Shown here: in pieces, positions 8,860 through 17,390 of the stretch | Layout of the letters: every line of letters starts with the position of its first letter | Position numbering within the stretch: position 1 is the stretch's first letter | NCBI GenBank assembly: GCA_040772005.1 | Contig: JAXGYZ010000002.1 | Coordinates: 930,001-994,000 of the forward strand | Origin: MWBF01 sp040772005 | GTDB taxonomy: Bacteria; Chloroflexota; Anaerolineae; CG2-30-64-16 | Reading direction: 5' to 3' | Length of the DNA: 64,000 bases | The notes under the pieces: generated by a model | Database searches by the model: none | What the model was told of the DNA's origin: nothing | Seen by the model: the letters and a program-made list of their open reading frames with translations, nothing else | Program-made: the position numbers and the translations under genes

Positions 8860-9843
8860 TCACTTCCCCAGGCGCGTCTTGAGCGCCGCGGTCAGCGCGG
8901 GCACGACCTGGAACAGGTCGCCCACGATGCCGTAGTGCGCGGCCCCGAAGATGGGCGCGTCCTTGTCCTTGTTGATGGCGACGATCACCTTCGCGCCCGT
9001 GATGCCTGCAATGTGCTGGATCGCGCCGGAGATGCCGCACGCGATGTACAGGTCGGGCCTCACAATCTTGCCCGTCTGTCCCACCTGGTAGTTGTAGGGC
9101 ACCCAGCCCCCATCCGTCGCGGCGCGTGATGCGCCGATCGCGCCGCCGAGCACCTCGGCCAGCTCGCGGAGCGGCGCGAACCCTTCCGGCCCCTTGACAC
9201 CGCGGCCGCCCGCCACGATGATGCTCGCGTTCTGCAGGTCCACGTCGCCCGTACCCGCGCTCTCGAACTCGACGATTTCCTCGCCCGCGGCCGCGCCGCT
9301 CAGGTCCACGCGGAGCGGCACGACCTCGCCCGTCCGCGCGGCATCGGCCGCGGGCATCGGGTAGGAGCGGCTGCGCACGGTTGCCATCTGCACCGCGTCG
9401 CGGAAGGTCACAGTGGTCAGGATGTTGCCGGAGTAGACCGGCCGCTCGGCCTGTAACTTGCCGTCCGCAGCCAGCGATACCTCCTGCGCGTCCGCGGCCA
9501 TGCCGAGGCGCGCCTGTGCGGCCGCCAGCGCCGCGACCTCGCGTGCACCGACGACCGCGGGTGCGAGGATGATGCGCGGGTGGACCGCGCCGATCGCGGC
9601 CTTGAGCGCGGCAGCATACGCGCCGGTGCGGTACTGCGCAAAATCAGGCGCATCCGCGACCAGCACACGGTCCGCGCCGTATGAGATGGCCTGCTGCGCG
9701 ATCCTGCTGATGTTCTGGCCGACGACAACGGCCACGACCGGCACGCCGAGCGTGTCACCGAACTCGCGCGCCTTGCCGAGAATCTCCCACGAGACGAGCT
9801 TGGCCTGCCCCCCGAACTGGTCTACATAAACAAGAATGCTCAT
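8860..9843 (-). CDS. etfA: Electron transfer flavoprotein, alpha subunit
   Basis: This is a 327-residue protein; its ATG at 9843 follows GGAGGAG. The C-terminal FAD-binding domain is clear: GASRAATDGGWVPYNYQVGQTG, then PDLYIACGISGAIQH and AINKDKDAPIF. The N-terminal half shows the ETF Rossmann-like alpha/beta fold. The ETF alpha-beta dimer carries electrons from acyl-CoA and other flavin dehydrogenases to the quinone pool. It lies 17 bp downstream of etfB on the same strand. No ETF:quinone oxidoreductase or acyl-CoA dehydrogenase gene is adjacent. Confidence 0.95.
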   Translation of the reverse strand: MSILVYVDQFGGQAKLVSWEILGKAREFGDTLGVPVVAVVVGQNISRIAQQAISYGADRVLVADAPDFAQYRTGAYAAALKAAIGAVHPRIILAPAVVGAREVAALAAAQARLGMAADAQEVSLAADGKLQAERPVYSGNILTTVTFRDAVQMATVRSRSYPMPAADAARTGEVVPLRVDLSGAAAGEEIVEFESAGTGDVDLQNASIIVAGGRGVKGPEGFAPLRELAEVLGGAIGASRAATDGGWVPYNYQVGQTGKIVRPDLYIACGISGAIQHIAGITGAKVIVAINKDKDAPIFGAAHYGIVGDLFQVVPALTAALKTRLGK

Positions 9844-9860
9844 CGTTCTCCTCCGCGTCC

Positions 9861-10658
9861 CTATACGACCTTCTCGGCAATCAGCCTGTCGGCCAGCAGC
9901 GCAGCCTGCTCCGCCGGGGTGCTGCCCTGGATGAACTCGACCTTGCCCCCGCGCGCGGGCGGCTTGCGCAGGTTCGACCAGCGCACCAGCCCGGCCTCCG
10001 CGCCGATGCGGCTCATGTCCAGCCCGGCCAGATCGCCCGCACCGGTGGCCGGATACTGCATCCGCGACGCCTTGCGGATGCCCATGAAGTTGGGGTAGCG
10101 CGGCTCGTTGATTTCGATACTGACCGTGATGACCGCAGGGAGCGTGGCGCGGACCGTCTGGATGCCCTCGTCCATCATGCGGCGCACGGTGATGCTGTCC
10201 CCGGTCAGGTCAAGGACCTTCACGACGTTGGCGATGAACGGCACGCCCAGCTCCGCGGCAAGACCCGGTCCAACCATGCCGCTGTTGCCATCCACCGACT
10301 GTTTGCCGGTCAGCACGAGCTTGTAATCGCCAAGCTGCCGGATGGCCTGGGCCAGGATGTGCGCGGCGCCCCATGCGTCGCTGCCCTCGAAGGCCGGGTC
10401 CGACAGCAGGACGGCTTCCTCGACACCCATCGCGACGGCCCTCTTGAGCGCCTCGATGGATTCCTCGCCGCCGACGGTCAGCACTGCCGTCGCGCCGTCG
10501 TACCGCTCCTGAAGCGCCAATGCTTCTTCGACGGCAAACTCATCCCACGGGTTCATCACCATCGTTACGCCCAGGTCGCCGGTCCCTACATCCTGGGGCC
10601 GCACTTCCGTAAGCTGTTCGGTGTCGGGTGTCAGTTTGACACAGGCGACAAACTTCAT
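9861..10658 (-). CDS. etfB: Electron transfer flavoprotein, beta subunit
   Basis: The start is taken at the second ATG (10658), eight bases after AAGGAGG; the first ATG is only two bases from that site. This gives 265 residues. The family signature VMNPWDEFAVEEAL and the AMP-binding segment TGKQSVDGNSGMVGPGLAAELG are present, as is the VRRMMDEGIQTV strand. It pairs with the adjacent alpha subunit, and etfB-etfA form an operon. An N-terminal KFVACVKLTPDT matches the usual family start. Confidence 0.95.
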   Translation of the reverse strand: MKFVACVKLTPDTEQLTEVRPQDVGTGDLGVTMVMNPWDEFAVEEALALQERYDGATAVLTVGGEESIEALKRAVAMGVEEAVLLSDPAFEGSDAWGAAHILAQAIRQLGDYKLVLTGKQSVDGNSGMVGPGLAAELGVPFIANVVKVLDLTGDSITVRRMMDEGIQTVRATLPAVITVSIEINEPRYPNFMGIRKASRMQYPATGAGDLAGLDMSRIGAEAGLVRWSNLRKPPARGGKVEFIQGSTPAEQAALLADRLIAEKVV

Positions 10659-10706
10659 GCGCATAACCTCCTTGTCAATAGTCCGCAGGTCGCGGGACTT
10701 GTCTTA

Positions 10707-13211
10707 TCAGTTTGCCCGCCGCACGATTTCGCCCAGCGGCACGCTGTCACCGAGCGCGCGGCCCTCCGCATCCACCGCGGGCAGCCGCATCATGTTGAGT
10801 GGTTGATAGACGCCTGTCACCAGCCGGTACGTGCCGGGCGCCAGGTTGGCGGGTACATTCAGGATGATCTCATCTGCAACCGTGTATCCCCGGGGCCATG
10901 TACTCGTCGGCATCCGACCGCCAGTCGGCTGCTGGTCGCGCTGCACGACAATCTGCCCCTGCGCATCCAACAGGTGTACAAAGACCGTGTAGTCATCCGC
11001 CGGCGGCTGGATGGCCTGCCAGTACATGCGGATGGTCACCTGGCTTTGGCCCTCTGTGAGGGTATAGCCCAGCAGGGTCAACTGCTCTCCGAACTCGATG
11101 TCCACGCGGTGCGCCACATCCTGCGGCATAACATCCGGCGCACGCGCCGGCGCAATGCGGCCGATGGTCTGCGGCGTGCCGAGATGTTGCAGTTGCGGGT
11201 CAATCGTGTATGCGCCCGCTACCAGCGAGTAGGGCGCGCGGCCCAGCGCCTTCAGCGTGACGCGGTGCTCATCGCGCAGCACTTCGCCGGGCCGCCACAG
11301 GTTGGTGGGGTAGTATGCCCCGCCGGGCTGCTGGTCGCTCTGGCCGAGGACCGTGCCATCTGCGTCCACGACGTGCACGAAAGTGGTGTAGGCGCGCATC
11401 ATGGTGCGCTGCGGCTGCCAGTACAGGGTCACGGCCAGCGTGCCGCCTGCGGTTGCCATCGCCGGTTCGAGGTCGTAGCCCACCAGCTTGAGCGCATCGC
11501 CGTAAGCCAGCGCGAGCGGCCGGTCAGGCGCCTTCTCGACTGCGGGGCCTGTAATGTGCATCAACTGGCCGAGCCGCCCCTCGGAGACGGGGGCACTCCC
11601 TGCTGCGGGTACGAGCGGCCCTTCCTGCGCAAACTTCACGCTCAATCCCGGCATCTGCTTGATGGCATACACGGGCTGGCCGGTGCGCAGCGCGCGGCTG
11701 ATGACCTGGCTCACGTTCGCCCACTCGTCGCCGGGCTGCAGGCCGGGGAACAGCCCCACCAGGTCGGGCCGGACACCCTCCACGTACTTCAGATACCACT
11801 GCGGGACCATCTCGTCGCGGTCATTGGACAGGAGCAGGCTGCCTTCCGGGATGGGCTGGCTGAGGATGCCTTCCCAGGTCGTACGTGCCGCCTGGTCGCC
11901 GCTGCGATCCACGCGGGCAAAATTGCCGGTGAGCAGCAGCACGGCCAGCACGCACAACAAGAGCGGCGCGAGCAGGTGAACCGGAGAGCCGGAGCCGCTC
12001 ACGTCTTCATCTGCGGCCACCCGGTGGGTGCGGAAAGCGGCCGGCGCGGCTGCCAGGAGCCGTGCCAGTGCGCTGGCACCGAGTGCGACCCACAGGCTCC
12101 AGACCAGGTACGCGGGGATGAAGAAGACGTGGATATCTCCGATGCCGTAGACCAGGTTGAAGCCAATGACGGCCAGGAAGGTCAGCACGAGCAGGGGCGT
12201 CACCGGGTTGCGCCGCCGCACCGGGCTTACGAATGTCCAGAGCAGCCCGACCAGGCCGAGCAGCACGCCGAGCAGCGAGAATTCGCCGGTGAAACGGCTC
12301 CACAGCCCCACAATCTGCGCCTGCGTCTGTGCGCCGATTTGCAGCGCGCCGCCAAATGAGCTGCCGGTCACATGGGCGATGAATCCGGCAAAGGTGGCAT
12401 CGTAGAGGGCGAGCGTCTCCCCGGGGCCGAGCGGAATCTGGTAATACGCCGCGGCCGTGGCGCGCAGCGGGATGTACAGGTAGAACAGCAGGGGCGCGAG
12501 CAGGCAGAGCAACAGCAGGGCCAGCGCACCGCCGCCGTAGACCGTGCGGCGGGTTGGTGCTGGAATGGGGCGTAACGTCTGCCAGATGAAGACCAGCAGC
12601 GCGGGCGCCAGCAGCAGCATCGCGCGGTGATGCGTCAGGCTGAGGCCGTAGAGTGCAGTGACCAGGAGCGCCCGGCCGCGGCCTGCCGGCTCTGCCGCGT
12701 GCGGCGCCCAGCTCAGGAGGGCCAGCAGCACCGCGGCGACGAAGACCGCGTGCAGCGAATACACCTCTGCGACGATGGCCTGCGACCAGAAGGTGGGCGT
12801 CGCTGCGAAGACGAGCGCAGCGGCCAGTGCGGTCAGCCGCCGGTACGCCGGGCGTGCAACGCCGGCCAGCAGGCGCAGCGCCAGCAGGTACATCAGCCCG
12901 GTCGCGACCGCGCCCCACACCGCCGAGAACAGATTCATGCGCCACGCGGGATCGTGCCAGGGCAGCAGATGGGTCCACAGCCAGCCGAGCGCGAGGTAGA
13001 GCGGGTAGCCGGTGGGGTGGGTAAAGCCGCCGAGCCACGCGGCAAACTGGAACTCTGCACTGTCGCCCCACAGGAGGCCGGGCGCGAGCGTGCGCAGGTA
13101 CAGGCCAAGCGCCAGCAACCCGGCAGCGGCGGCGAGGAGAAGGTCTGCGCTGACTGCTGCCCGCGGTTGCGCAGCCGGGCGACTGTTCGGGGCAGTGAAG
13201 CTTAGGCTCAC
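10707..13211 (-). CDS. DUF2723 multi-pass membrane protein (protein O-mannosyltransferase-like)
   Basis: This is an 834-residue protein with about ten hydrophobic segments in residues 20-440. It carries the DUF2723 signature near the N-terminus: YLRTLAPGLLWGDSAEFQ followed by HPTGYPLYL. DUF2723 proteins are GT-C-fold relatives of protein O-mannosyltransferases (TMEM260-like). The outer C-terminal half contains two similar beta-rich repeats (about 590-690 and 715-815), each with an LYWQ/MYWQ strand, FVH(V/L)(V/L)DA and a DQQP(G/T)G loop. The gene overlaps the upstream membrane protein gene by 4 bp (ATGA), so the two are translationally coupled. The likely role is lipid-linked sugar transfer to exported proteins or glycolipids. 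Confidence 0.8.
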   Translation of the reverse strand: MSLSFTAPNSRPAAQPRAAVSADLLLAAAAGLLALGLYLRTLAPGLLWGDSAEFQFAAWLGGFTHPTGYPLYLALGWLWTHLLPWHDPAWRMNLFSAVWGAVATGLMYLLALRLLAGVARPAYRRLTALAAALVFAATPTFWSQAIVAEVYSLHAVFVAAVLLALLSWAPHAAEPAGRGRALLVTALYGLSLTHHRAMLLLAPALLVFIWQTLRPIPAPTRRTVYGGGALALLLLCLLAPLLFYLYIPLRATAAAYYQIPLGPGETLALYDATFAGFIAHVTGSSFGGALQIGAQTQAQIVGLWSRFTGEFSLLGVLLGLVGLLWTFVSPVRRRNPVTPLLVLTFLAVIGFNLVYGIGDIHVFFIPAYLVWSLWVALGASALARLLAAAPAAFRTHRVAADEDVSGSGSPVHLLAPLLLCVLAVLLLTGNFARVDRSGDQAARTTWEGILSQPIPEGSLLLSNDRDEMVPQWYLKYVEGVRPDLVGLFPGLQPGDEWANVSQVISRALRTGQPVYAIKQMPGLSVKFAQEGPLVPAAGSAPVSEGRLGQLMHITGPAVEKAPDRPLALAYGDALKLVGYDLEPAMATAGGTLAVTLYWQPQRTMMRAYTTFVHVVDADGTVLGQSDQQPGGAYYPTNLWRPGEVLRDEHRVTLKALGRAPYSLVAGAYTIDPQLQHLGTPQTIGRIAPARAPDVMPQDVAHRVDIEFGEQLTLLGYTLTEGQSQVTIRMYWQAIQPPADDYTVFVHLLDAQGQIVVQRDQQPTGGRMPTSTWPRGYTVADEIILNVPANLAPGTYRLVTGVYQPLNMMRLPAVDAEGRALGDSVPLGEIVRRAN

Positions 13212-16156
13212 CGGCCCAGCTCCACCCAGTCCACCGCGGCCGCCAGCGTGCGGAAATCGCCGGCCACGCGTATGAAGGCGTCGGGTGCAATGGCCTCGGC
13301 TGCGGAGCCGGGCGGTGCGCCCTGCACGCCGACCAGGGCGTGCGCCTGCCCGGCTAGTTCAGCGGTATCGGCTATGGTCGATCCGACGCCGCGCAGCGCG
13401 GCCACGGCCGCGGGCGTGAGGTTGGCGGTCGCCGCGCCCTTCGTCGCCAGCACGACGATGCGCCCTGCGGGGATGCGCTGGAGGTAGGCGGCGAGCCTGT
13501 CGGCCTCGTGGGTGTTCGCCGTCGTATCGAACCCGGCCTTGTCCAGCAGTGCGCCGGTGCGCTCATCGAGCACCGCGACGTTGTAGCCGGCCCGGCCGGC
13601 GGATGCATCGCGCGCCGTGCCATCTGCGGCCGTCGCGGTGATGTACGCCTCGCTGAAGGCATGCACATCGAGGTTGACCGGGCTGGTGATGCCCGTCGCG
13701 CCGATGACTGCGCGGCTCGTCGCATCCGGGAAGGCGGTCCGGGGGCTGACGGCCCAATCGAACCGCAGCTCAATGGTGTTGGAGCCGCAGTGCAGGCCGG
13801 CCACCCACTGCTCGACCGTCTGCCAGCCGGGGGCGAGCGGATGGGGCAGGCCCATCTGCTTGCCATTGACGTAGAACGACACGGACTGCGGCGCGGCGCC
13901 CTCGTAGGTCAGCGGCGCGATGCGCACCTTGAGGGGATATGCGCCGCCCGCAATGCAGAAGTCGCTCGTGCAGCGGTCCTGCGGCATCGGCAGGTAGAGG
14001 TAGGCCGTCTGGCCGGTTGCCCAACTGGCTGTCGCGCCGTAGGGCTGTTCGGCCAGGGCCAGATCCCAGCCCGCGCCCAGGTAGGGCTCCGTCCCCGGCG
14101 TGCCGATATCCAGCCGGAAGGGGAAGGGCACAGTGGGCTGCTCGACGCGGTAAACCCGATAACCATCCGCTTCCCAGATGGGCTCATCTTCCAGCGGCAG
14201 GACATCGAACGCATAGGCTTCGGTGCGCTGCCAGGTGTCCTGGTACGGGTAGCGGCCCGCGATGGGCGGCGTTGTGATGAAGTAGCGGACGTTGTACAGC
14301 GCCATCAGCTCGCCGGCCTGCGCCTGCGCTGCGGCATCGACTTCGGGCGGCACATCCTCGTACATCTCCAGCGCGGTGAGCGCCTGGAACAGCGGGATGC
14401 GCTTGAAATAATCCATCTTGAAGTCGGGCGCGCGGCTGATGTTGCCGCCGAGCATCGCCTTGCCGTGGCCGGTCTGGAAATATTGGAGGTTCGTCTGCTC
14501 GCTGCCGAAGACGCCGAAGCTGTTGCGCCAGCCGAGCGGCAGTTGCAGGATGGTAAACTCATCGCGGCTGGCCGCGATGTTCTCATAGACCGCGGGGATA
14601 CGCGCGTCGGTCGTCGGCAGCGGGACGGCCAGGTGTTCGCTCAGGATGAGCGCGACGACGATTGCCACAGAGAGCAGACAGAATACTGAGTACTTACGCC
14701 GAACGCTTGCTCCGTCCGCATCTAAGGATGCGGACTCCGCGGTGGGAGCAGTGTGTGTGGAGTTCGCATCCTCAGATGCGAATCTCCCGCGCGCGGTTAA
14801 TGGCCCTCTGTATCCTCTGTGGCTCAACAGCCACCCCACGGCATATGCGGCGAGAACGGCCAGCGCGAGCATCAGGATGACGCTGTTGCGGTTGGGCGCA
14901 CGGTTGCCGTTGATGACCGGGATGAAGTGGAGCAGCGCGAAGGGCAGCGGGAACGTCACCCCTTCGGGCAGCAGGCCGTCGAGGCTGAACCGGAAACGCC
15001 CGTTGACCTGCAGCAGCGGCCCCAGCGCCAGGATGCCGAACACGAGCGCGCTCCACGCCCAGGCCGCCACGCGGCGCCGGCCTACCCAGGCGCCCACCAG
15101 CGCCAGCGCCAGCGTCACCCAGCCGAGGAACACCGTGTTGATGTCCCCGAAGCGGCCTTTACCTTCCTCCACTGCGCGCAGCGCCGGCTGCCAGTCGCCC
15201 TCGGCGCGCAGCAGCGGATTGAGCGCAGTCGGCGTGACCAGCCCTACCAGGTCCGCGCTCAGCTTGATGCTCTCCCCCCAGCCCTCCAGCGCATAATCCC
15301 CGCGGGTAAACTCGCGTGCCACCGGCAGCAGCACGGGCAGCCAGAGCACCCCGGCCACAACAGCCGCGATGACCAGCCGGCCCAGCGCGGCCCAGCGCGC
15401 CCGGAGGCTGCGCCATAGGGCCACGAGGATGATGAGCGAGAACAGTGCGAGGAATGAGGCGAAGATCATCTCCGCCAGCGCGGCGAGTGCGAAGAACAGC
15501 CCTGCCAGCAGCGCGTTTTTGAGCCGGGGCTCGCGCAGCGTCTTGACGAGGTAGAGCGTGTAGAACGGGAGCCACTGCGTCGTGACCATGTCGTAGTGGC
15601 CGAGCGCGGCGTAGACGGCCCGGTTCGAGGCAAACGCGTAGATGACCCCCGCGACAACGGCTGCCAGGACCGCATCCCGACGCGTCAATCGCCGCGCGTG
15701 GACAGAATCGCCCAGCAGATAGCGGGCCAGCAGGTACGTTCCGAGCCCGCTCAACACCGTCGCCAGGAGCAGAGTGATGTTGCTCGCCAGGGGCACGTTC
15801 CCTGCCAGCTGCAACGGCAGGGCAATCAGCGCGTTGAAGAAGTTGTAGGTGTAGAGAATGAGGTCGATGCCGAGCGGGAACCAGATCAGGTTGCTGTGCA
15901 GCGGGCTGGTGTGCAGGTCCAGCAGCGCGTGCTTGAAGTACCAGATGTTCCAGGCGAAGGTGGATTCATCGAACGCCCAGGTCGCGGTGCCGGGCAGGCG
16001 GCTGCTGAGATGTGCCGTAAGGGGCCACGTCAGGGCCAGGGCCAACAGCACGAACAGCCCCAGTACAGCCCAGGCGGCGGCATACGGGGAGGTGCGGCGC
16101 ACCTGTGCGGCGGGTTGCGCCGTGCCGCTGGGAAGGGTGTTCTCGGAGCTGCGCAT
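13208..16156 (-). CDS. Large membrane protein with GT-C-like core and C-terminal ILEI/FAM3-like domain
   Basis: This protein is 982 residues long, starting at the ATG at 16156. The -10 box lies only 6 bp before that codon, so the mRNA is probably leaderless. About 11 membrane segments occupy residues 30-530. A beta-rich extracytoplasmic region follows. Residues about 830-970 then read like an ILEI/FAM3 domain: GYNVAVLDERTG, FDTTANTHEADRLAAYL, IPAGRIVVLATKG, AALRGVGS and LVGVQGAPPGSA. In vertebrates that fold is in FAM3 cytokines and POMGnT1, where it binds or recognises carbohydrate. A hydrophilic loop near residue 460-490 is encoded by an in-frame palindromic repeat. It is coupled with the DUF2723 gene and probably glycosylates envelope components. 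Confidence 0.72.
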   Translation of the reverse strand: MRSSENTLPSGTAQPAAQVRRTSPYAAAWAVLGLFVLLALALTWPLTAHLSSRLPGTATWAFDESTFAWNIWYFKHALLDLHTSPLHSNLIWFPLGIDLILYTYNFFNALIALPLQLAGNVPLASNITLLLATVLSGLGTYLLARYLLGDSVHARRLTRRDAVLAAVVAGVIYAFASNRAVYAALGHYDMVTTQWLPFYTLYLVKTLREPRLKNALLAGLFFALAALAEMIFASFLALFSLIILVALWRSLRARWAALGRLVIAAVVAGVLWLPVLLPVAREFTRGDYALEGWGESIKLSADLVGLVTPTALNPLLRAEGDWQPALRAVEEGKGRFGDINTVFLGWVTLALALVGAWVGRRRVAAWAWSALVFGILALGPLLQVNGRFRFSLDGLLPEGVTFPLPFALLHFIPVINGNRAPNRNSVILMLALAVLAAYAVGWLLSHRGYRGPLTARGRFASEDANSTHTAPTAESASLDADGASVRRKYSVFCLLSVAIVVALILSEHLAVPLPTTDARIPAVYENIAASRDEFTILQLPLGWRNSFGVFGSEQTNLQYFQTGHGKAMLGGNISRAPDFKMDYFKRIPLFQALTALEMYEDVPPEVDAAAQAQAGELMALYNVRYFITTPPIAGRYPYQDTWQRTEAYAFDVLPLEDEPIWEADGYRVYRVEQPTVPFPFRLDIGTPGTEPYLGAGWDLALAEQPYGATASWATGQTAYLYLPMPQDRCTSDFCIAGGAYPLKVRIAPLTYEGAAPQSVSFYVNGKQMGLPHPLAPGWQTVEQWVAGLHCGSNTIELRFDWAVSPRTAFPDATSRAVIGATGITSPVNLDVHAFSEAYITATAADGTARDASAGRAGYNVAVLDERTGALLDKAGFDTTANTHEADRLAAYLQRIPAGRIVVLATKGAATANLTPAAVAALRGVGSTIADTAELAGQAHALVGVQGAPPGSAAEAIAPDAFIRVAGDFRTLAAAVDWVELGR
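14714..14782. repeat. Pair of GCATC-type palindromes inside a coding sequence
   Basis: GTCCGCATC-TAAG-GATGCGGAC (14714-14735) and TTCGCATC-CTCA-GATGCGAA (14763-14782) lie in frame within the large membrane protein gene. Intergenic relatives occur at 23539-23558, 35648-35669 and 35691-35704. The encoded peptide is a low-complexity Ser/Ala/Asp stretch. Confidence 0.75.
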
Positions 16157-16162
16157 GGCCGC

Positions 16163-16191
16163 ATGATAGCACACGCGCGGCGAACGGGCAA
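16163..16191 (-). promoter_or_regulatory. Promoter for leaderless membrane-protein mRNA
   Basis: Read on the minus strand: TTGCCC (16191-16186), 17-bp spacer, TATCAT (16168-16163). The ATG begins at 16156, about where transcription should start, and no ribosome-binding site is present. Confidence 0.6.
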
Positions 16192-16235
16192 AGGCAGACG
16201 CTTATGGGCCAGGAGTTCCAAGCGTAAGTACGCAA

Positions 16236-16392
16236 GCATCCTGAGCGGGTGGACGGCTCAACCTCGTCTACGGGATACCGCCAGTCGAAGGATGCGGGCC
16301 ATGCACAGACCCGCTCCGGCGCCCTTCGACTGCGCCCGCATCGCGGTCGCTTGGCGACCGTCAGGATGCGGGCCTCCGCTCAGGGTGCCTGC
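16236..16392. repeat. Repeat cluster of the CATCCTGAGCGG / GTCGAAGGATG family
   Basis: GCATCCTGAGCGGGT, CCAGTCGAAGGATGCGGG, CCCTTCGACTGCGCCCGCAT and CAGGATGCGGGCCTCCGCTCAGGG are nested, partly inverted copies of one module. A compact copy lies at 48993-49050. The element fills the gap downstream of the methyltransferase gene. Confidence 0.6.
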
Positions 16393-16427
16393 GCTGGCGT
16401 CTGCATGTGGCATGCCTGGGCGAAGTG

Positions 16428-17276
16428 CTAGCCCTTGAGCTTTTTCCGCCCCAGCACCCACCGGTGGTGCGACCAGACTTGCTTGACCTGCCAGGGCAGC
16501 CGCCAGCGTTCCAGCCAGGCATACTTCATCACGCGCTGGTAGAGGTCGGGGTCGCGGCCCAGGTAATAATCCATCGTGGACCAGCGCCAGCCTTCGCCGC
16601 TGAACTTGCCCTGGAGTTTTGCGGACCGGATGCCCAGCTTGCCGAGCAGTTCGCGGGCGGGCATGACCGTGTCAGGCCACGGCGGGGTGTCCAGCACGCC
16701 CTGCTCCAGGATTTCGACGCCCTGCGCTTCGAGCTGCCGCCGGAGCAGGCCGATGTCGGTCCACTTCTCGTCGATTTCCTTGACGAAGTCCGGTTCCACG
16801 ATGTGCTTGCGCATCTGGTAGCCGACCTGCACGGGGTTGGGCGTGGCGACGAAGACGAGGCAGTTGCTCACCCGTACGAGCTCACGCAGCAGCGCCGCGG
16901 GGTCAGCCAGGTGCCACAGCGCGGCCCAGTTCCAGGCGAAGTCGAAGCTGTTGTCCGGGTAGGGCAGCCGCGCCCAGTCGGTCACGAGGTCGGCCCGGAC
17001 GGGCAGATTTAACTCCTCCCAGATGCGCCGGACGCCGGCCAGCCGTACAGCGTCATCATCGACCAACGTCACGGGGCACTTGATCCGCGCCAGGTGGACA
17101 CTGTTGATGCCGCTGACACCGGCCATGCCGTAAAGCGGCGCTTCGAGGACCGTATGGAAGCCGTAGCGTCCCTTGATGCGGAGCAGGAAGTCGTTGAGCA
17201 CGAACCGCTCGTAGACGAGGCCGAGGCCCTCGTTGTAGTCGGTCATGTACTTGAGCCAGTTGGGTTCGGTGGACAT
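16428..17276 (-). CDS. Class I SAM-dependent methyltransferase
   Basis: This is a 282-residue protein; ATG at 17276 follows CAGGA, while an earlier ATG at 17291 lacks a site. Motif I is degenerate (VLEAPLYGMAGVSGINS, with a modified glycine loop). It is followed by an acidic strand end LVDDDAVRL, then LPYPDNSFDFAWNWAALWHLADPAALLRELVRVS, the hallmark of methyltransferase type 11 enzymes. The C-terminal 80 residues are rich in Trp, Arg and Lys (WYxxR-like, RKKLKG end), as if binding membrane or glycan. Substrate is unknown; the neighbourhood of envelope glycosyltransferases and an SDR epimerase suggests lipid or sugar methylation. Confidence 0.75.
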   Translation of the reverse strand: MSTEPNWLKYMTDYNEGLGLVYERFVLNDFLLRIKGRYGFHTVLEAPLYGMAGVSGINSVHLARIKCPVTLVDDDAVRLAGVRRIWEELNLPVRADLVTDWARLPYPDNSFDFAWNWAALWHLADPAALLRELVRVSNCLVFVATPNPVQVGYQMRKHIVEPDFVKEIDEKWTDIGLLRRQLEAQGVEILEQGVLDTPPWPDTVMPARELLGKLGIRSAKLQGKFSGEGWRWSTMDYYLGRDPDLYQRVMKYAWLERWRLPWQVKQVWSHHRWVLGRKKLKG

Positions 17277-17354
17277 AGTTCCTGCCATCATGTGTGCTGA
17301 TTTTGGGGCAGTCTACCATGCTGCCGCGCTTCTGACAACGCGGTTGCCCATCGC

Positions 17355-17384
17355 TTTACACCCCGCAACCGTCTGCGCTACAAT
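17355..17384 (+). promoter_or_regulatory. Promoter for leaderless SDR mRNA
   Basis: TTTACA (17355-17360), 18-bp spacer, TACAAT (17379-17384); the start codon begins at 17391, six bases after the -10 box, with no ribosome-binding site. Confidence 0.6.
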
Positions 17385-17390
17385 CGGGCC

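Noticed and set aside
10359..12359. 666-codon open frame on the plus strand
   Set aside because: It lies antisense to the clear etfB and DUF2723 genes, has no family resemblance and reflects high GC-driven openness.
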